Shown here: piece by piece, positions 55,473-64,000 of the stretch
How positions within the stretch are numbered: the stretch's first letter is position 1
Layout of the letters: every line of letters starts with the position of its first letter
From: Clavaria fumosa
Lineage: Eukaryota > Basidiomycota > Agaricomycetes > Agaricales > Clavariaceae
Assembly: GCA_951802425.1 (NCBI GenBank)
Contig: OX637797.1
Coordinates: forward strand, 1 to 64,000
Reading direction: 5' to 3'
Length of the DNA stretch: 64,000 bases
The notes under the pieces: generated by a model
What the model saw: the letters and a program-made list of their open reading frames with translations, nothing else
Databases searched by the model: none
Told to the model about the DNA's origin: nothing
Made by a program: the position numbers and the translations under genes

Positions 55473-56297
55473 TCAGCTCTTTTGAGCTTCCTTCCTCGGC
55501 ACATTCTTAGCCGTTATACGGACGCGTAATGCTTCCGTCTCCTCACTGGGCGACATCGCCTGAAGGGTTTTCCCCTTCCCTTCGCCAATCCGGATTGCCC
55601 GTCGGTGCACATCCAGCATCACACAGCGGTCATACATGAACGCCGTTCCAACTATGATATCATAGCGATCGATGTTCGCTATATCAAAATACTGGTCCTC
55701 CACCAGTATTCCTCCCAAATCTACTGCTATGCGGCATTCGCATGTGATCGTCGATCGGCTGCCGATACAGCCGAGTTGGATAGGAACTGGATTATCCAGT
55801 TGGAAGGTTGGTACCTTCGTCACCCAGGCAAAGTCCGGGCTCATCAGGTCCGGGGTACTTCCAGAATCGAAAAGCGTATATGCTTTTACACTGTTCACGG
55901 TGATGTAGGCCGCGAGGCATTGCCTAGCCTCCCTTGTCACTACCGGGCGTGATCCCGTCCGCTCCTTCCGGACGTGTGCCCGAAACAGCCTGTCGTCGAC
56001 ATGGCCGACGCGTACTTCTGCTGTGTAGAGGACCTCGTCCTCTTCCAATTCCCGGATTCCAGTGACCTGGTCGCTTTCTGCCTCCTCCTCGAGCTCTTCA
56101 AGGATGAAGAGCTCGTCTGAATCGTACTGGTCCCCGCGACCAGCGTAGTCGTCTTCCGTGACTTCCTCCGGTAGGGCTTCACCCTCCGGCTCCACGCTTT
56201 CAACCGCAGGTGTTTCCGGCGGTTCCTCGGGCTCCGACTTGCCCGGCTCCTCTTGTAAGGTGTAGTTCCTTACATTTCCCCTAAAAGCCTCTGGCTT
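55473..56297 (-). CDS. pol: Protease region of the young gypsy element
   Basis: In the same frame as gag and open directly from the gag TGA. Acidic linker (GEALPEEVTEDDYAGRGDQY...) then VKAYTLFDSGSTPDLMSPDF, a retropepsin DSG active site, and IIVGTAFMYDRCVMLDVHRR. Ends at 55473, short of the RT region at 55216-55470. Cleaves the polyprotein (family knowledge). Confidence 0.85.
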   Translation of the reverse strand, partial: KPEAFRGNVRNYTLQEEPGKSEPEEPPETPAVESVEPEGEALPEEVTEDDYAGRGDQYDSDELFILEELEEEAESDQVTGIRELEEDEVLYTAEVRVGHVDDRLFRAHVRKERTGSRPVVTREARQCLAAYITVNSVKAYTLFDSGSTPDLMSPDFAWVTKVPTFQLDNPVPIQLGCIGSRSTITCECRIAVDLGGILVEDQYFDIANIDRYDIIVGTAFMYDRCVMLDVHRRAIRIGEGKGKTLQAMSPSEETEALRVRITAKNVPRKEAQKS

Positions 56298-57941
56298 TCA
56301 CTGTGACTGAGGGCACACATTCGCGTAGTGCCCTGCTTTCCCGCACATATAGCATGTTAGAGGAGCTTTCCGCTCCTCTCCGCCTCGTACCCCAATCTTG
56401 GGCACCGCCTTAGGCGGTTTTAGCCGGGGTTTGCTTCCTCCGGTTTGGACGCGCTCGTCCCGCAGGGGAACAGGTTCCCCTGGCCTCCGGTCTGTGTGCG
56501 GCTGATACGGCCGCAGTCTCACAAACCTCTGCCCCACAGGCACTCTGCCTGTAGGCGGGTTTCCTTTGGGACCTGCCTGGTTCCCTACCGAAGGCACTGC
56601 CCTCCGCTGCTGGAGGTAGTGGAGGGTCACTTCCACTTGGCGACTAGCGTCGATAATATCCTCAACCGAGGATAACTTGACGCTAATCGCTCGAGTTTTG
56701 AAGATGGCCTCCACCATCTCGTTAGGCAGTCCGTTAAGGAACTGCCTTTTCATCATACCGGCGTCAGGCAGGGTGAGCATTCTCTCCGCCACCTGGGCCA
56801 ATTCGTTCCAGAATCCCAAGGCGCCCTTCGCCTTTGTAAACTTCACCTGATAGAAGGCATCCACTGCCTTCTGGGCCGTTACCTCGGTCAGGAACCGCTT
56901 AAACATAGCGGTTATCAATTCCTCGAAGGTGGACCTTCGAGGAGCACGGGATAGACCCGTTACTTCTTGGGTATACCAAGTAGCGGCTATTCCGCTTAAG
57001 CGTGACCCCGCTAGCATAACGCGTTGGTGCTCCAACTGCGGGCCGACTACTCTATAGAAGTAGAAGTAATTAAGGAGGCCATCGAGCCACCTTTCCCAGA
57101 CGACGAGGTCGTCTCGTCTGTCATAAAGCTCAGGGGGGTCAATCTTAATCCCCCTAATCTCAGCTATTGCCTCAGGCAATAGCAAGGTTTTATCTTGTAT
57201 CATCACAAGGTAGCGATGTAATACATCGCTCTGGTAGTTTGTAGAACTCGGGGACACCTCCCGAGTAATCTCCCGCTCCTTCTGGGGTGGTTCCATCCAT
57301 CCGAATGGGCCCATCCGGCCCGTTGGCTCTCGTTGACCCAGCTGTGGGTAGCGCAACATAAGCCGCGGCTCCAGCCCCGCTGTTTCTCGAGGGCTGCCGC
57401 CCTCCATTCCTGGTTCGCCAGGGGTTTGAGAACCGTCCGCGCGGTTCTCCCTTCGCCACCCTTCCTCGTGGTCAGCTGGCGCCTGACTCGGTGGGGCAGG
57501 CCCCCCTTTGGGTTCCAACGAATCACGGCATTGCTGCCGTAAGGGAGCCGCTAGCGCGGTTCCCTGCTCATCTAGCGAGTCCAACACCCACCTAACGTGG
57601 GTAGCCTCCTCACTTAGCCGTTGCCGAATAGTGGCTTGGCGATTTTTCATCGCCCTTACAAGAGCCTCAAACTCTTCATCCTGGCGGGAAAGTTCCACCT
57701 GAATGTCCGAGAGTCTCTCGGCTACACCGTTAGCTCGCGCTATCGCTGTGGGCTCATTTCCACTATTGGAGGGAGCCTGCGAGCTTGACCGCTCTCGCGG
57801 CCACCTCTCGCAGGTTTCTAAGGGCTCTCTGCCTTTTCCTTTTGAAGGTCCGGCCTTCTCGAATGATGGCGCCTCGCCAGTGACTTGGCGCGTTGTGGCG
57901 CCCTCCTCGTGTCGACAGCGTTTCGGACCTAACACTGTCAT
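56298..57941 (-). CDS. gag: Gag of the young gypsy element
   Basis: 547 aa starting MTVLGPKRCRHEEG. A long charged N-terminal part (SDIQVELSRQDEEFEALVRAMK), then the capsid-like region GLLNYFYFYRVVGPQLEHQR, STFEELITAMFKRFL, VDAFYQVKF, ALGFWNELAQVAERML and a zinc knuckle CYMCGKAGHYANVC (C-x2-C-x4-H-x4-C). Ends at a TGA after which pol continues in the same frame. Forms the particle that packages element RNA. Confidence 0.9.
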   Translation of the reverse strand: MTVLGPKRCRHEEGATTRQVTGEAPSFEKAGPSKGKGREPLETCERWPRERSSSQAPSNSGNEPTAIARANGVAERLSDIQVELSRQDEEFEALVRAMKNRQATIRQRLSEEATHVRWVLDSLDEQGTALAAPLRQQCRDSLEPKGGPAPPSQAPADHEEGWRRENRADGSQTPGEPGMEGGSPRETAGLEPRLMLRYPQLGQREPTGRMGPFGWMEPPQKEREITREVSPSSTNYQSDVLHRYLVMIQDKTLLLPEAIAEIRGIKIDPPELYDRRDDLVVWERWLDGLLNYFYFYRVVGPQLEHQRVMLAGSRLSGIAATWYTQEVTGLSRAPRRSTFEELITAMFKRFLTEVTAQKAVDAFYQVKFTKAKGALGFWNELAQVAERMLTLPDAGMMKRQFLNGLPNEMVEAIFKTRAISVKLSSVEDIIDASRQVEVTLHYLQQRRAVPSVGNQAGPKGNPPTGRVPVGQRFVRLRPYQPHTDRRPGEPVPLRDERVQTGGSKPRLKPPKAVPKIGVRGGEERKAPLTCYMCGKAGHYANVCPQSQ

Positions 57942-58154
57942 CAGGGGCTGGTGACGCCATGTCAGCCCTTAGCGGGGGTTCACCGCTGGGCTCGACAGAG
58001 GGTCCTATTCCCTCTGGCTGCGTGACGCCTGTGTCGCACAGAGGTCCTACCAAGGGAGGAGTTTCTCCTCCCTTCCTGTTGTGCTTCTTCTGCGCGGCTA
58101 TACGGGTGTAACCCATTTCTAGCCACACTCGTTGTGTTGAAGGTTCAAAAAAGT

Positions 58155-58369
58155 TGTAATACTTTCTTTCCCTCAAAAGAACTGGACTCAACTGTATATT
58201 GAGTATTAGAGGGATCTACCCTCTCTGTACAGTTGCGACGTGATATATATATAGGCGAGCGGCCCTCTAGGGGCTGCTGAGGTAAGCATAGCCTAAGCGG
58301 CTATGCGAGTAGACTATTATGGTATGTATATTATGTAATAAAAGAATAGAAAAGGCCTATAGCCTTACA
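58155..58369 (-). repeat. 5' LTR of the young gypsy element
   Basis: 215 bp, TGTAAT...CCTTACA, with TATATATA and GAGGGATCTACCC. Followed outward by the target duplication TTGTC. Confidence 0.92.
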
Positions 58370-59393
58370 TTGTCGCTGGCCAAGGGCTCAGCTGCAGTCA
58401 TGGTAAATGTGAGGGTGGCACGGGCAGCAGACTTGCAGTTAGCAGGGATCAACGGGCATGTATTCGAGAAATGCCCTTGACCCATGCAATATAAGCAAAG
58501 TCCAGCAGCCCGGTGGAGAGTGGTCTGCAAGGTGTGGATTTCTCCATCTTTCCCTCCTTCGGCTTCGTTACAGGGGTCGAGGCAGGTTTGGCCGGAGCGG
58601 ATGTCATGATGGGGTTGGTTACTGGAGTGGGCGCAGGGCGGTTTGAGGATTGGTTGTTGGCGGGTTTTGCGTTGCGGTCTATCATCAGGTTTGACAAATT
58701 TCCGCACAACAAGTCGCCAGGTCGCTTTCTGTATTGGACGGATGTCGGAAGGCGGCCTTGTTCTTCCTCGCATTTCCAGTACCACTGCTCAAAGGCCAAA
58801 GCTTGTTGATGGAGTCCGGTGAACTCCTGCTCTCGACTCGTGTATTGAAACTGGTCTTTGATGCAGTTGGCGAGCACGGTGTCATTGTATCCAGTGTAGG
58901 GTGCGTGCGAATTGAAGGTGATGATGTATTCTGTGATGCGGGAATTGTTGGGCATCTTCAAATTATGCAGCACACTCTTCGAAGTCATATGTGGGGGGGG
59001 GTTTCTGAATACCAGAAATAATTCCATCGTGAAGTTATCCCAATTGTCCAACATTGTGGGGGGCGGTTGCTGGACAAGGTATGGCATCCACCAGGTATTC
59101 GCTTGATCTCAGAGATACAACATGGCGAATAGAACATGATCCCGATCAGTAGCAAATTTCCGTGGCTTCCCCAGAAACCATGTAATGCACTGCAAGATGA
59201 ACATTGTTAGCCATGCTGGGTCCTTACCCGTGAAGACATCGGGCTCCTTGAGTTTGGGGCCGTCGTCTCCAGGTGCCGGGTAGTAGATGTAGTATGGCAG
59301 ACCGGCGGGCGGATTTCCGATGGGTACCACAGGAGGTACCGCTGGTGGAATTCCTTGCGGAATCCCCGGAATCTCGAAAGGTCGTGGCGGCAA
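58370..59393 (-). pseudogene. Gag of the older gypsy element, split by the young insertion
   Basis: Minus-strand pieces: IPGIPQGIPPAVPPVVPIGN...KLKEPDVFTGKDPAWLTMFI (59393-59109), LDNWDNFTMELFLVFRNPPP...GLHQQALAFEQWYWKCEEEQ (59087-58449) and, after a frameshift, a knuckle CLYCMGQGHFSNTC up to 58370. Its continuation (protease) is at 47143-47465. Confidence 0.82.
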
Positions 59394-59907
59394 CTGTGGC
59401 GGGAGGCTCGGGGTTGGCAGCAGCAGACATCGTGACCCTCATGCTGAGGATGGTGGGTTGACACTGGGTATCAGAAAAGGAAGCACTGGTAGCACTCCAG
59501 AGTGGTTAGTTGTGAGTAGGGATAGTGGGGGTAGTACTGGTGTAAGTGTATATCTCAACACAAGAGCAGGGACTGAGGGTCGAGGTAGTGGAGTAGGGCT
59601 TGGAGGCATTGTGGGTGGAGCAGGAGAATACAGGGTTACTGGGACCAAGGGGTTGGAGCTCCCTGAGGAAACCAAACCTTGTCCGAGCATCATCCCTAAC
59701 AAAGCAGACACAGAGGCTGGGGTCTGGGGACCCGAAGGTTGTTGGTCGGGTGTGTATGGATGGCGAGGGGTCTGGGGACCCGAAGGTTGTTGGTCGGGTG
59801 TGTATGGATGGCGAGGGGGCCTGAGGTGGCACTGTTTCATCCCGATGGGACCTCAAGCGCATCCTCGGCAGGTTGGGTTGGGGTGTCTTTGGCAAAGCAT
59901 ATGACAT
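59394..59907 (-). pseudogene. Pro-rich N-terminal gag part or leader of the older gypsy element
   Basis: Two overlapping open frames of 133 codons rich in Pro, Ser and Thr, upstream of gag on the same strand. They contain a 48-bp tandem repeat (16 residues, SPSIHTRPTTFGSPDP). Coding status is uncertain. Confidence 0.4.
59723..59818 (-). repeat. 48-bp tandem duplication
   Basis: Two units, 59723-59770 and 59771-59818, each TCTGGGGACCCGAAGG... and ending GGATGGCGAGGGG, identical by eye. Confidence 0.88.
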
Positions 59908-60606
59908 ACTGTCAAGAGTAGGTCAATTCCACCAAAATACAAGTGTAAACGACAGTGAGGGAGGGTGTAGCAGTAATTCTGATGGTGAGAGGGAATTCTG
60001 CATGCAAGCTGCGTTGGCAGGAAGAGGCGCAGATACAACAGGAGGAGGTGGGAGGTAGCAGAACAACATAAGGGGGGGTTTTGACCTGGAGACCACATGA
60101 GAGGGTGGCCACTATGTGATGCCCAGTCCAGTACCTGAGGCAGCTCTCGACAGCAATCCTTGTGCATAAGCGGGTAATCGAGTTTATGTTGTATGCTGTA
60201 GTAACTACTACAACCTTGGGGTTTATATAGTAAGTGGTATCTAAAATAGGATAGTGTAGGATAAAATCTGCAAAGAAGAAGTTATAAAACAAAGACCAAG
60301 GAATTGCCCAGAAACATGTTTCAGCCACAGTATCCAAATCCCCAAATCTAATATTGTTAAGGGACCTTCATTAACTCATCTGGTGACCACCCTGCAAGTC
60401 CTAAACTGACTCCACTTGTTTCCCAAGTTTCCTGATGTCAGCTGAACAATGGCAAAGCATGCGGAGTATGTTGGAATTTCGACCCACGCATGGTATTGCT
60501 GATTGTCGATTTGGGACAGCAGTCGGGCAGCGGAATTACATCGGGAGTAGTCGTGGTGTGTGCGGGTGCGTCAGGCGGCCCATAGTGGGGTGTGTTGGGT
60601 TGTGAC
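59908..60606. other. Non-coding DNA upstream of the older gypsy gag
   Basis: No gene or clear motif. Probably the leader or decayed repeat of the older element. Confidence 0.45.
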
Positions 60607-61272
60607 ACCTGCCTGATATGTAAACCTACCAAATTCTCCTTAATTTAGAGTTCTTAAATGGTATGTTAGGATTACTAGTTAAGGGGCTATGTTGAATCTT
60701 TCCAAATGTAGTAGATATGCAAATTTGAGTATAAATAGCTGACGGAACCTCACGTTGCAGGCATCATTACATACCCACTTATCGATTACACCATCCCCCA
60801 AGAGGATCAAGCCTATGTCTAGCCCAGCAAGGAGCTAAGGACAAATTTAGTTAAACTAAGGACTAAATCTAGTTGAACTAAATCTAGTAATTGCTGACTA
60901 AGGACTTAGTCTGGTCAAGTGATCTGGGTACCCAAGGGTACCCAGGCTTTGATCGAGCCGCCCTATGCCAACTCCCTCAGCACAGTAAGTATTGAGCAAG
61001 TTACAGATATCTTGGTATAGGGTACAAGCTGTTCTACTGTACAATGGCTAAGCCCATGGGATGTTGTGACTTAGGTTACTAACTAATAATAATATCTGCC
61101 CAAAGCAATGCCTTGCTAGCAGTGTTGGTTTCCATACTGTTAGCAGAAAGGTATGGAACTGGAGGGTCTACTAGTCCTGTAGGCCAACTGCATAAGGAAT
61201 TGAGGACCTGTCTGAGTCATCCTGATTCTCAGTGACTCATTTCTGACTGCACCCAGTACCAGATCCATAACA
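60607..61272. mobile_element. Truncated copy of the 2-kb LTR family
   Basis: Matches 54271-55210 (CCTGATATGTAAA... to ...CCATAACA) including GAGTATAAATAG, but lacks about 300 bp that correspond to 54690-55000 and the first kilobase. No target duplication found. Confidence 0.75.
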
Positions 61273-61504
61273 GATGTGCAATGGGGTTCAGGTGGTAGGT
61301 ATGCATAAGGTGTGTTAGGGAAGGGCATTGCAAGTACAGCCTGGTGGTTGTGAGTGTCATGTAAGAGCAGGGAAGGTCGGAGAGGCTTCTGGAAGGGGAC
61401 TGCAGGTTCCAGAAGTGTGTAAAGGGGCTCGCAAGGTTGTAGAAGGCTGTTGGGAGGTTCATAAGTGTCAGTAGAGTCTGCTTGGGTAAGGGAAAATGAA
61501 TGGG

Positions 61505-61630
61505 TCCTGACAGGCCACTCACATATATATACTGTGTCACAACTGTACAGAGGGGTGGATCCCTCTACATAGAACTACTAGCTCAATATATCATTGAGTC
61601 CAGTTCATTTGAGGGATAGAAAGTATTACA
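61505..61630 (+). repeat. LTR fragment of the main gypsy family
   Basis: Matches the end of the LTR (TATATATACTGTGTCACAAC, GGATCCCTCTACATAGAAC, TATCATTGAGTCCAG, GAAAGTATTACA). Only the distal half is present. Confidence 0.75.
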
Positions 61631-62130
61631 CCTGTGAAGGACAAGGGACCATCATAGTCATGAGAAAAGAAGCCTGAACCCCACTCTCAGTCACCTTCAC
61701 CCCTCACCTTCACCTTCATGAACACTCTTACTCACCCTCACCCACCCCATTTACTCTGTCACTCTCACAATCATCTTCACTCTCACCCTGGCTCTCACTT
61801 CTGCTTCATCTGCACACCCACTCTACCCTTTACATTAAATCATGTAAATTCATATAAATATTACTGAAGATACTGCTCATAGGTATGCATCTACTCACAA
61901 AGTCTGATGAAAATATATGAAGTGTTTGCTGAGATATAGCCAATGTGCCATGCTCATTTAATATCAAGAATAATGGGGATCTTTGGAACAGATGAAAAGT
62001 GGGATGTGGTTTCCATACAAAGGATGATGCCAAAAATGGGAACTAGGCATATGAATAGTTTGGTGATTATTGGAAATTATTTAACAGAAGTTGGCCAATG
62101 CTGCATTGGCCAAGTGTTGTGGGTAGCAGG
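61631..62130. other. Non-coding, CpG-poor
   Basis: A CACCCTCAC/CTCTCAC-rich simple-sequence stretch (61680-61830) followed by AT-rich DNA; no gene seen. Confidence 0.5.
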
Positions 62131-62780
62131 ATAGGAGCAACAAGGGACCATTCGCAGAAAAACAGTTTGGTCTGTTTGGCATGTTATATGATAGTGGTCA
62201 TCATTTAGAGCATCCATGATCAATTTCAAGAGATTTTCACAGTTAGATCTTGTGCTGTGAGGCCTACAAACTTGTATGGGTACTGTTGTTGTTTAGGTTT
62301 GTAGGAAGGCAACTGTAGTCCTGGATGTGGCAGAGTAATTGAAACAAAGTCAGGGTGTATTATTCATGCACTATACTCAATCTTTCATTGTGATCCCATT
62401 TGATTTAGGTGCCACCACAAGTACAAACTGTGTGAGGACTGTGAGAACTGGATTCTGACTGTATGCTGGAATTGTTACTTTGTGGGTGATGGGAGGGGAG
62501 AGAGAGGGATGGAATATGATAGGTATGGGATGGCCCAGTATAGAATTCCATTTGTTTTGGAATCCTATGGTTGGTTTTGATAAATGGGAGAATTTTGACT
62601 GGTTTGGTCAGCAGCTCTGGCATGCATTGCGAAATAGGTTTTGGGAAAATGTAAACCATGGAGATTGAGGATTAGAGGGGTAGATATAGGCACACAAAAT
62701 TTCAAAAGACTAGCTTGAGTGGTTAGCTTGCAGTGAAAGAAAGCGCAGATACTCCATCTGCACAAGGACTATGCTATTAG
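62131..62780. repeat. Dispersed repeat R1, right copy
   Basis: Direct match to 46362-47157 with one copy of the 141-bp terminal unit. It ends TATGCTATTAG exactly where the LTR at 62781 begins. Confidence 0.75.
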
Positions 62781-63321
62781 TGTCAGGATCCATTACATAA
62801 GCCGCCGTCACTGAATCCACAATGCGCTAGGGACTAGTTACGAGGGCCGAGTATGGGACCACGTGACCCTCCGCGACCATGCAGCGGCGCCTATGAGCTC
62901 CCAATAAGCGCTGCCACGTGCCCACGCCCACGTTCCTCGACCTTTTCCCACGCTTTGCAATTCGTGATGGAGGCAGATCAGCAATAATTCCTCTGACAGC
63001 TCTCATCAAGTAATCTACCCTAATCGGGACTAATCCAGGCCCCTCCACAGCCAGCCAAGCCCATGCTAAGCATTTCTCTTGTCACTTTCCCCTTATCCGT
63101 CCCTTGCCGCTACCTTCTGTATTTGGTATCCCCTTTTCCCTATACTGCCTCCCCTATTCCGTGCGACTCAGTGCGCGTAGCCTCATTCCCCTTTTTATGA
63201 CTCGTCCCCTACACAGCCCCCTTTCCCCAGTATATATAGTACCTTTGTAATGTGTGTAGTTCCCTACGTTGAAATCGAGCTTCTTTCCCCTTCTTGCTTC
63301 TGTGAGGGACTTGGACTGACA
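62781..63321 (+). repeat. 5' LTR of a further retrotransposon
   Basis: Begins TGTCAGGATCC and ends GGACTGACA (TGTCAG/CTGACA short inverted ends). Contains TATATATAG at about 63233 and pyrimidine-rich sequence after it. No 3' partner in the window, so the end points are inferred. Confidence 0.55.
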
Positions 63322-63340
63322 CAATTTCAACATCCACCCC

Positions 63341-63928
63341 TTGCTACCTCGACCCTGTCAACCCCCGGTCGGCCTAGCTTTCTCCCTACCCCCTGCCCGT
63401 CGTGTGCAACAGAATGACGAGAGAATCATCCTGGCGTACCCGATGCGTAATGAAGACATAACAGACGAGTGGCTCACCACGGTCCTAGATTTTGGTGAGG
63501 ACGAATATTGGGCCCGATACTTTGACGCCCGCGTAAGAACAGAATTCTACCCGGACGCCCCGACGGAATCCGACATATTGGAGACGGAAACTGCGGTACT
63601 GAGACCGCGAGAGCTACACCCTTTCGAACTGTGGATTATTGAGGAGGAGAGACGACTTGCCCCCTATTTCGCAAGGTTGTATGCACAGGAACAGAGTCGA
63701 CAAGAAGAGAGATTGAGAGAGGCACTGAGAGCTGCCCTACCGGATTCCGCGACCTCAGGCACGAGATCGCCCATACACAGCACCATTGACATTAACCTCG
63801 ACGACCTCGAGGACTACGTGAACAGTGACAACGACGAGTTGACGAACAAACCCACGCATGTTTCCGTGGCGATCCAGACAGAGCTTAGCCTCATCGGAAT
63901 CGAACAATTCCTCACCCATGATTACTGA
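63341..63928 (+). CDS. Gag-like reading frame of the right-edge retrotransposon
   Basis: Open from 63341, first ATG at 63443 (MRNEDITDEWLTTVLDFGEDE). Charged helix (FELWIIEEERRLAPYFARLY...RQEERLREALRAAL), an acidic segment and end FLTHDY at a TGA. No zinc knuckle or recognised domain. Its place just after a likely LTR suggests the first gene of an LTR element. The window ends 72 bp later in Pro/Ser-rich sequence. Confidence 0.5.
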   Translation: MLPRPCQPPVGLAFSLPPARRVQQNDERIILAYPMRNEDITDEWLTTVLDFGEDEYWARYFDARVRTEFYPDAPTESDILETETAVLRPRELHPFELWIIEEERRLAPYFARLYAQEQSRQEERLREALRAALPDSATSGTRSPIHSTIDINLDDLEDYVNSDNDELTNKPTHVSVAIQTELSLIGIEQFLTHDY

Positions 63929-64000
63929 CCCCTCGCCTTCATCTGTCATCCCATCAACCCCATCCCCCCCAGCACCACCAGTTCATACCGAGCCCCCCGT

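Larger units (their letters stand above)
47466..58369 (-). mobile_element. Full-length Ty3/gypsy chromoviral-type element
   Basis: 10,904 bp including a nested 2,003-bp solo LTR. LTRs at 47466-47692 and 58155-58369; perfect TTGTC target duplications at 47461-47465 and 58370-58374. Minus-strand order: gag, protease, RT, RNase H, integrase with chromodomain, extra ORF, purine tract (reverse complement of 47693-47703) and 3' LTR. CpG-rich, so younger than the 34-41 kb copy. It is now defective: nonsense codons near 52157, 49807 and 49127 and the nested insertion. Confidence 0.93.

Noticed and set aside
1..64000. KDZ transposase, which often accompanies fungal TET/JBP genes
   Set aside because: I saw no KDZ-type frame or CxC zinc region of that kind in the window.
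1..64000. rRNA or clear tRNA genes
   Set aside because: No stretch resembles rRNA. The only tRNA-like segment (28800-28912) does not fold well by eye.

Overview
The window looks like accessory, repeat-rich DNA of a basidiomycete fungus, most likely an agaricomycete. Genes carry many short introns (about 40-65 bp) with GT..AG ends. The gene families are ones I know as expanded in Agaricomycetes: OrsD/RecQ-type helicases, TET/JBP dioxygenases, JmjC-like proteins, Uma2-like PD-(D/E)XK proteins and coiled-coil cysteine-cluster proteins. Ty3/gypsy elements with chromodomain integrases fill the right half. I cannot name a species. Gene models were built by hand from splice signals; every spliced model given is a whole number of codons.

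Layout. (1) 85-5712: a seven-exon gene joining N-terminal C2H2/OrsD-like zinc fingers, a segment with the residue layout of a tyrosine recombinase, a RecQ-type helicase and a Cys/His-rich tail. This is my main candidate for an undescribed system. (2) 6.4-31 kb: three interleaved pairs of paralogous coiled-coil genes: family A (6419-7749 and 29227-30671, plus strand), family B (8521-10617 and 23497-25243, minus strand) and family C (22248-23404 and 27026-28815, plus strand). A and B1 carry a Zn2Cys6-spaced cysteine cluster. Between the pairs lie a PD-(D/E)XK-like gene (11426-12759, minus), an unrecognised 702-aa protein (13356-15562), a JmjC-like oxygenase (15830-17524, minus) and a TET/JBP-like dioxygenase with a long duplicated N-terminal region (17963-21471). 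Several upstream regions share modules: AGCGTTAC repeats next to CACGTG or GACGTCA, a CACTGAG/GTG hairpin, and a paired CTCGAG palindrome. (3) 31.1-31.9 kb: a tandem repeat of about 170-230 bp. (4) 32.6-47.1 kb: strongly CpG-poor DNA made of decayed gypsy elements, two TCCG-rich solo LTRs and two TIR elements rich in GGGTA. (5) 47466-58369: a full-length CpG-rich gypsy element on the minus strand with matching 5-bp target duplications. It sits inside an older gypsy element and is itself interrupted by a 2.0-kb solo LTR. (6) 58.4-62.8 kb: the rest of the older element and LTR fragments. (7) 62781-64000: the start of another LTR retrotransposon, with its LTR and a gag-like reading frame, cut by the window edge.

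How the parts may work together (inference). A putative 5-methylcytosine oxidase, a JmjC-like oxygenase and a recombinase-helicase sit within 21 kb of each other, beside DNA that has visibly lost CpG, as expected from cytosine methylation or a RIP-like process. The left half may be a mobile or rapidly evolving chromatin/transposon-control locus, and the right half a silenced retrotransposon graveyard that has recently been invaded again.
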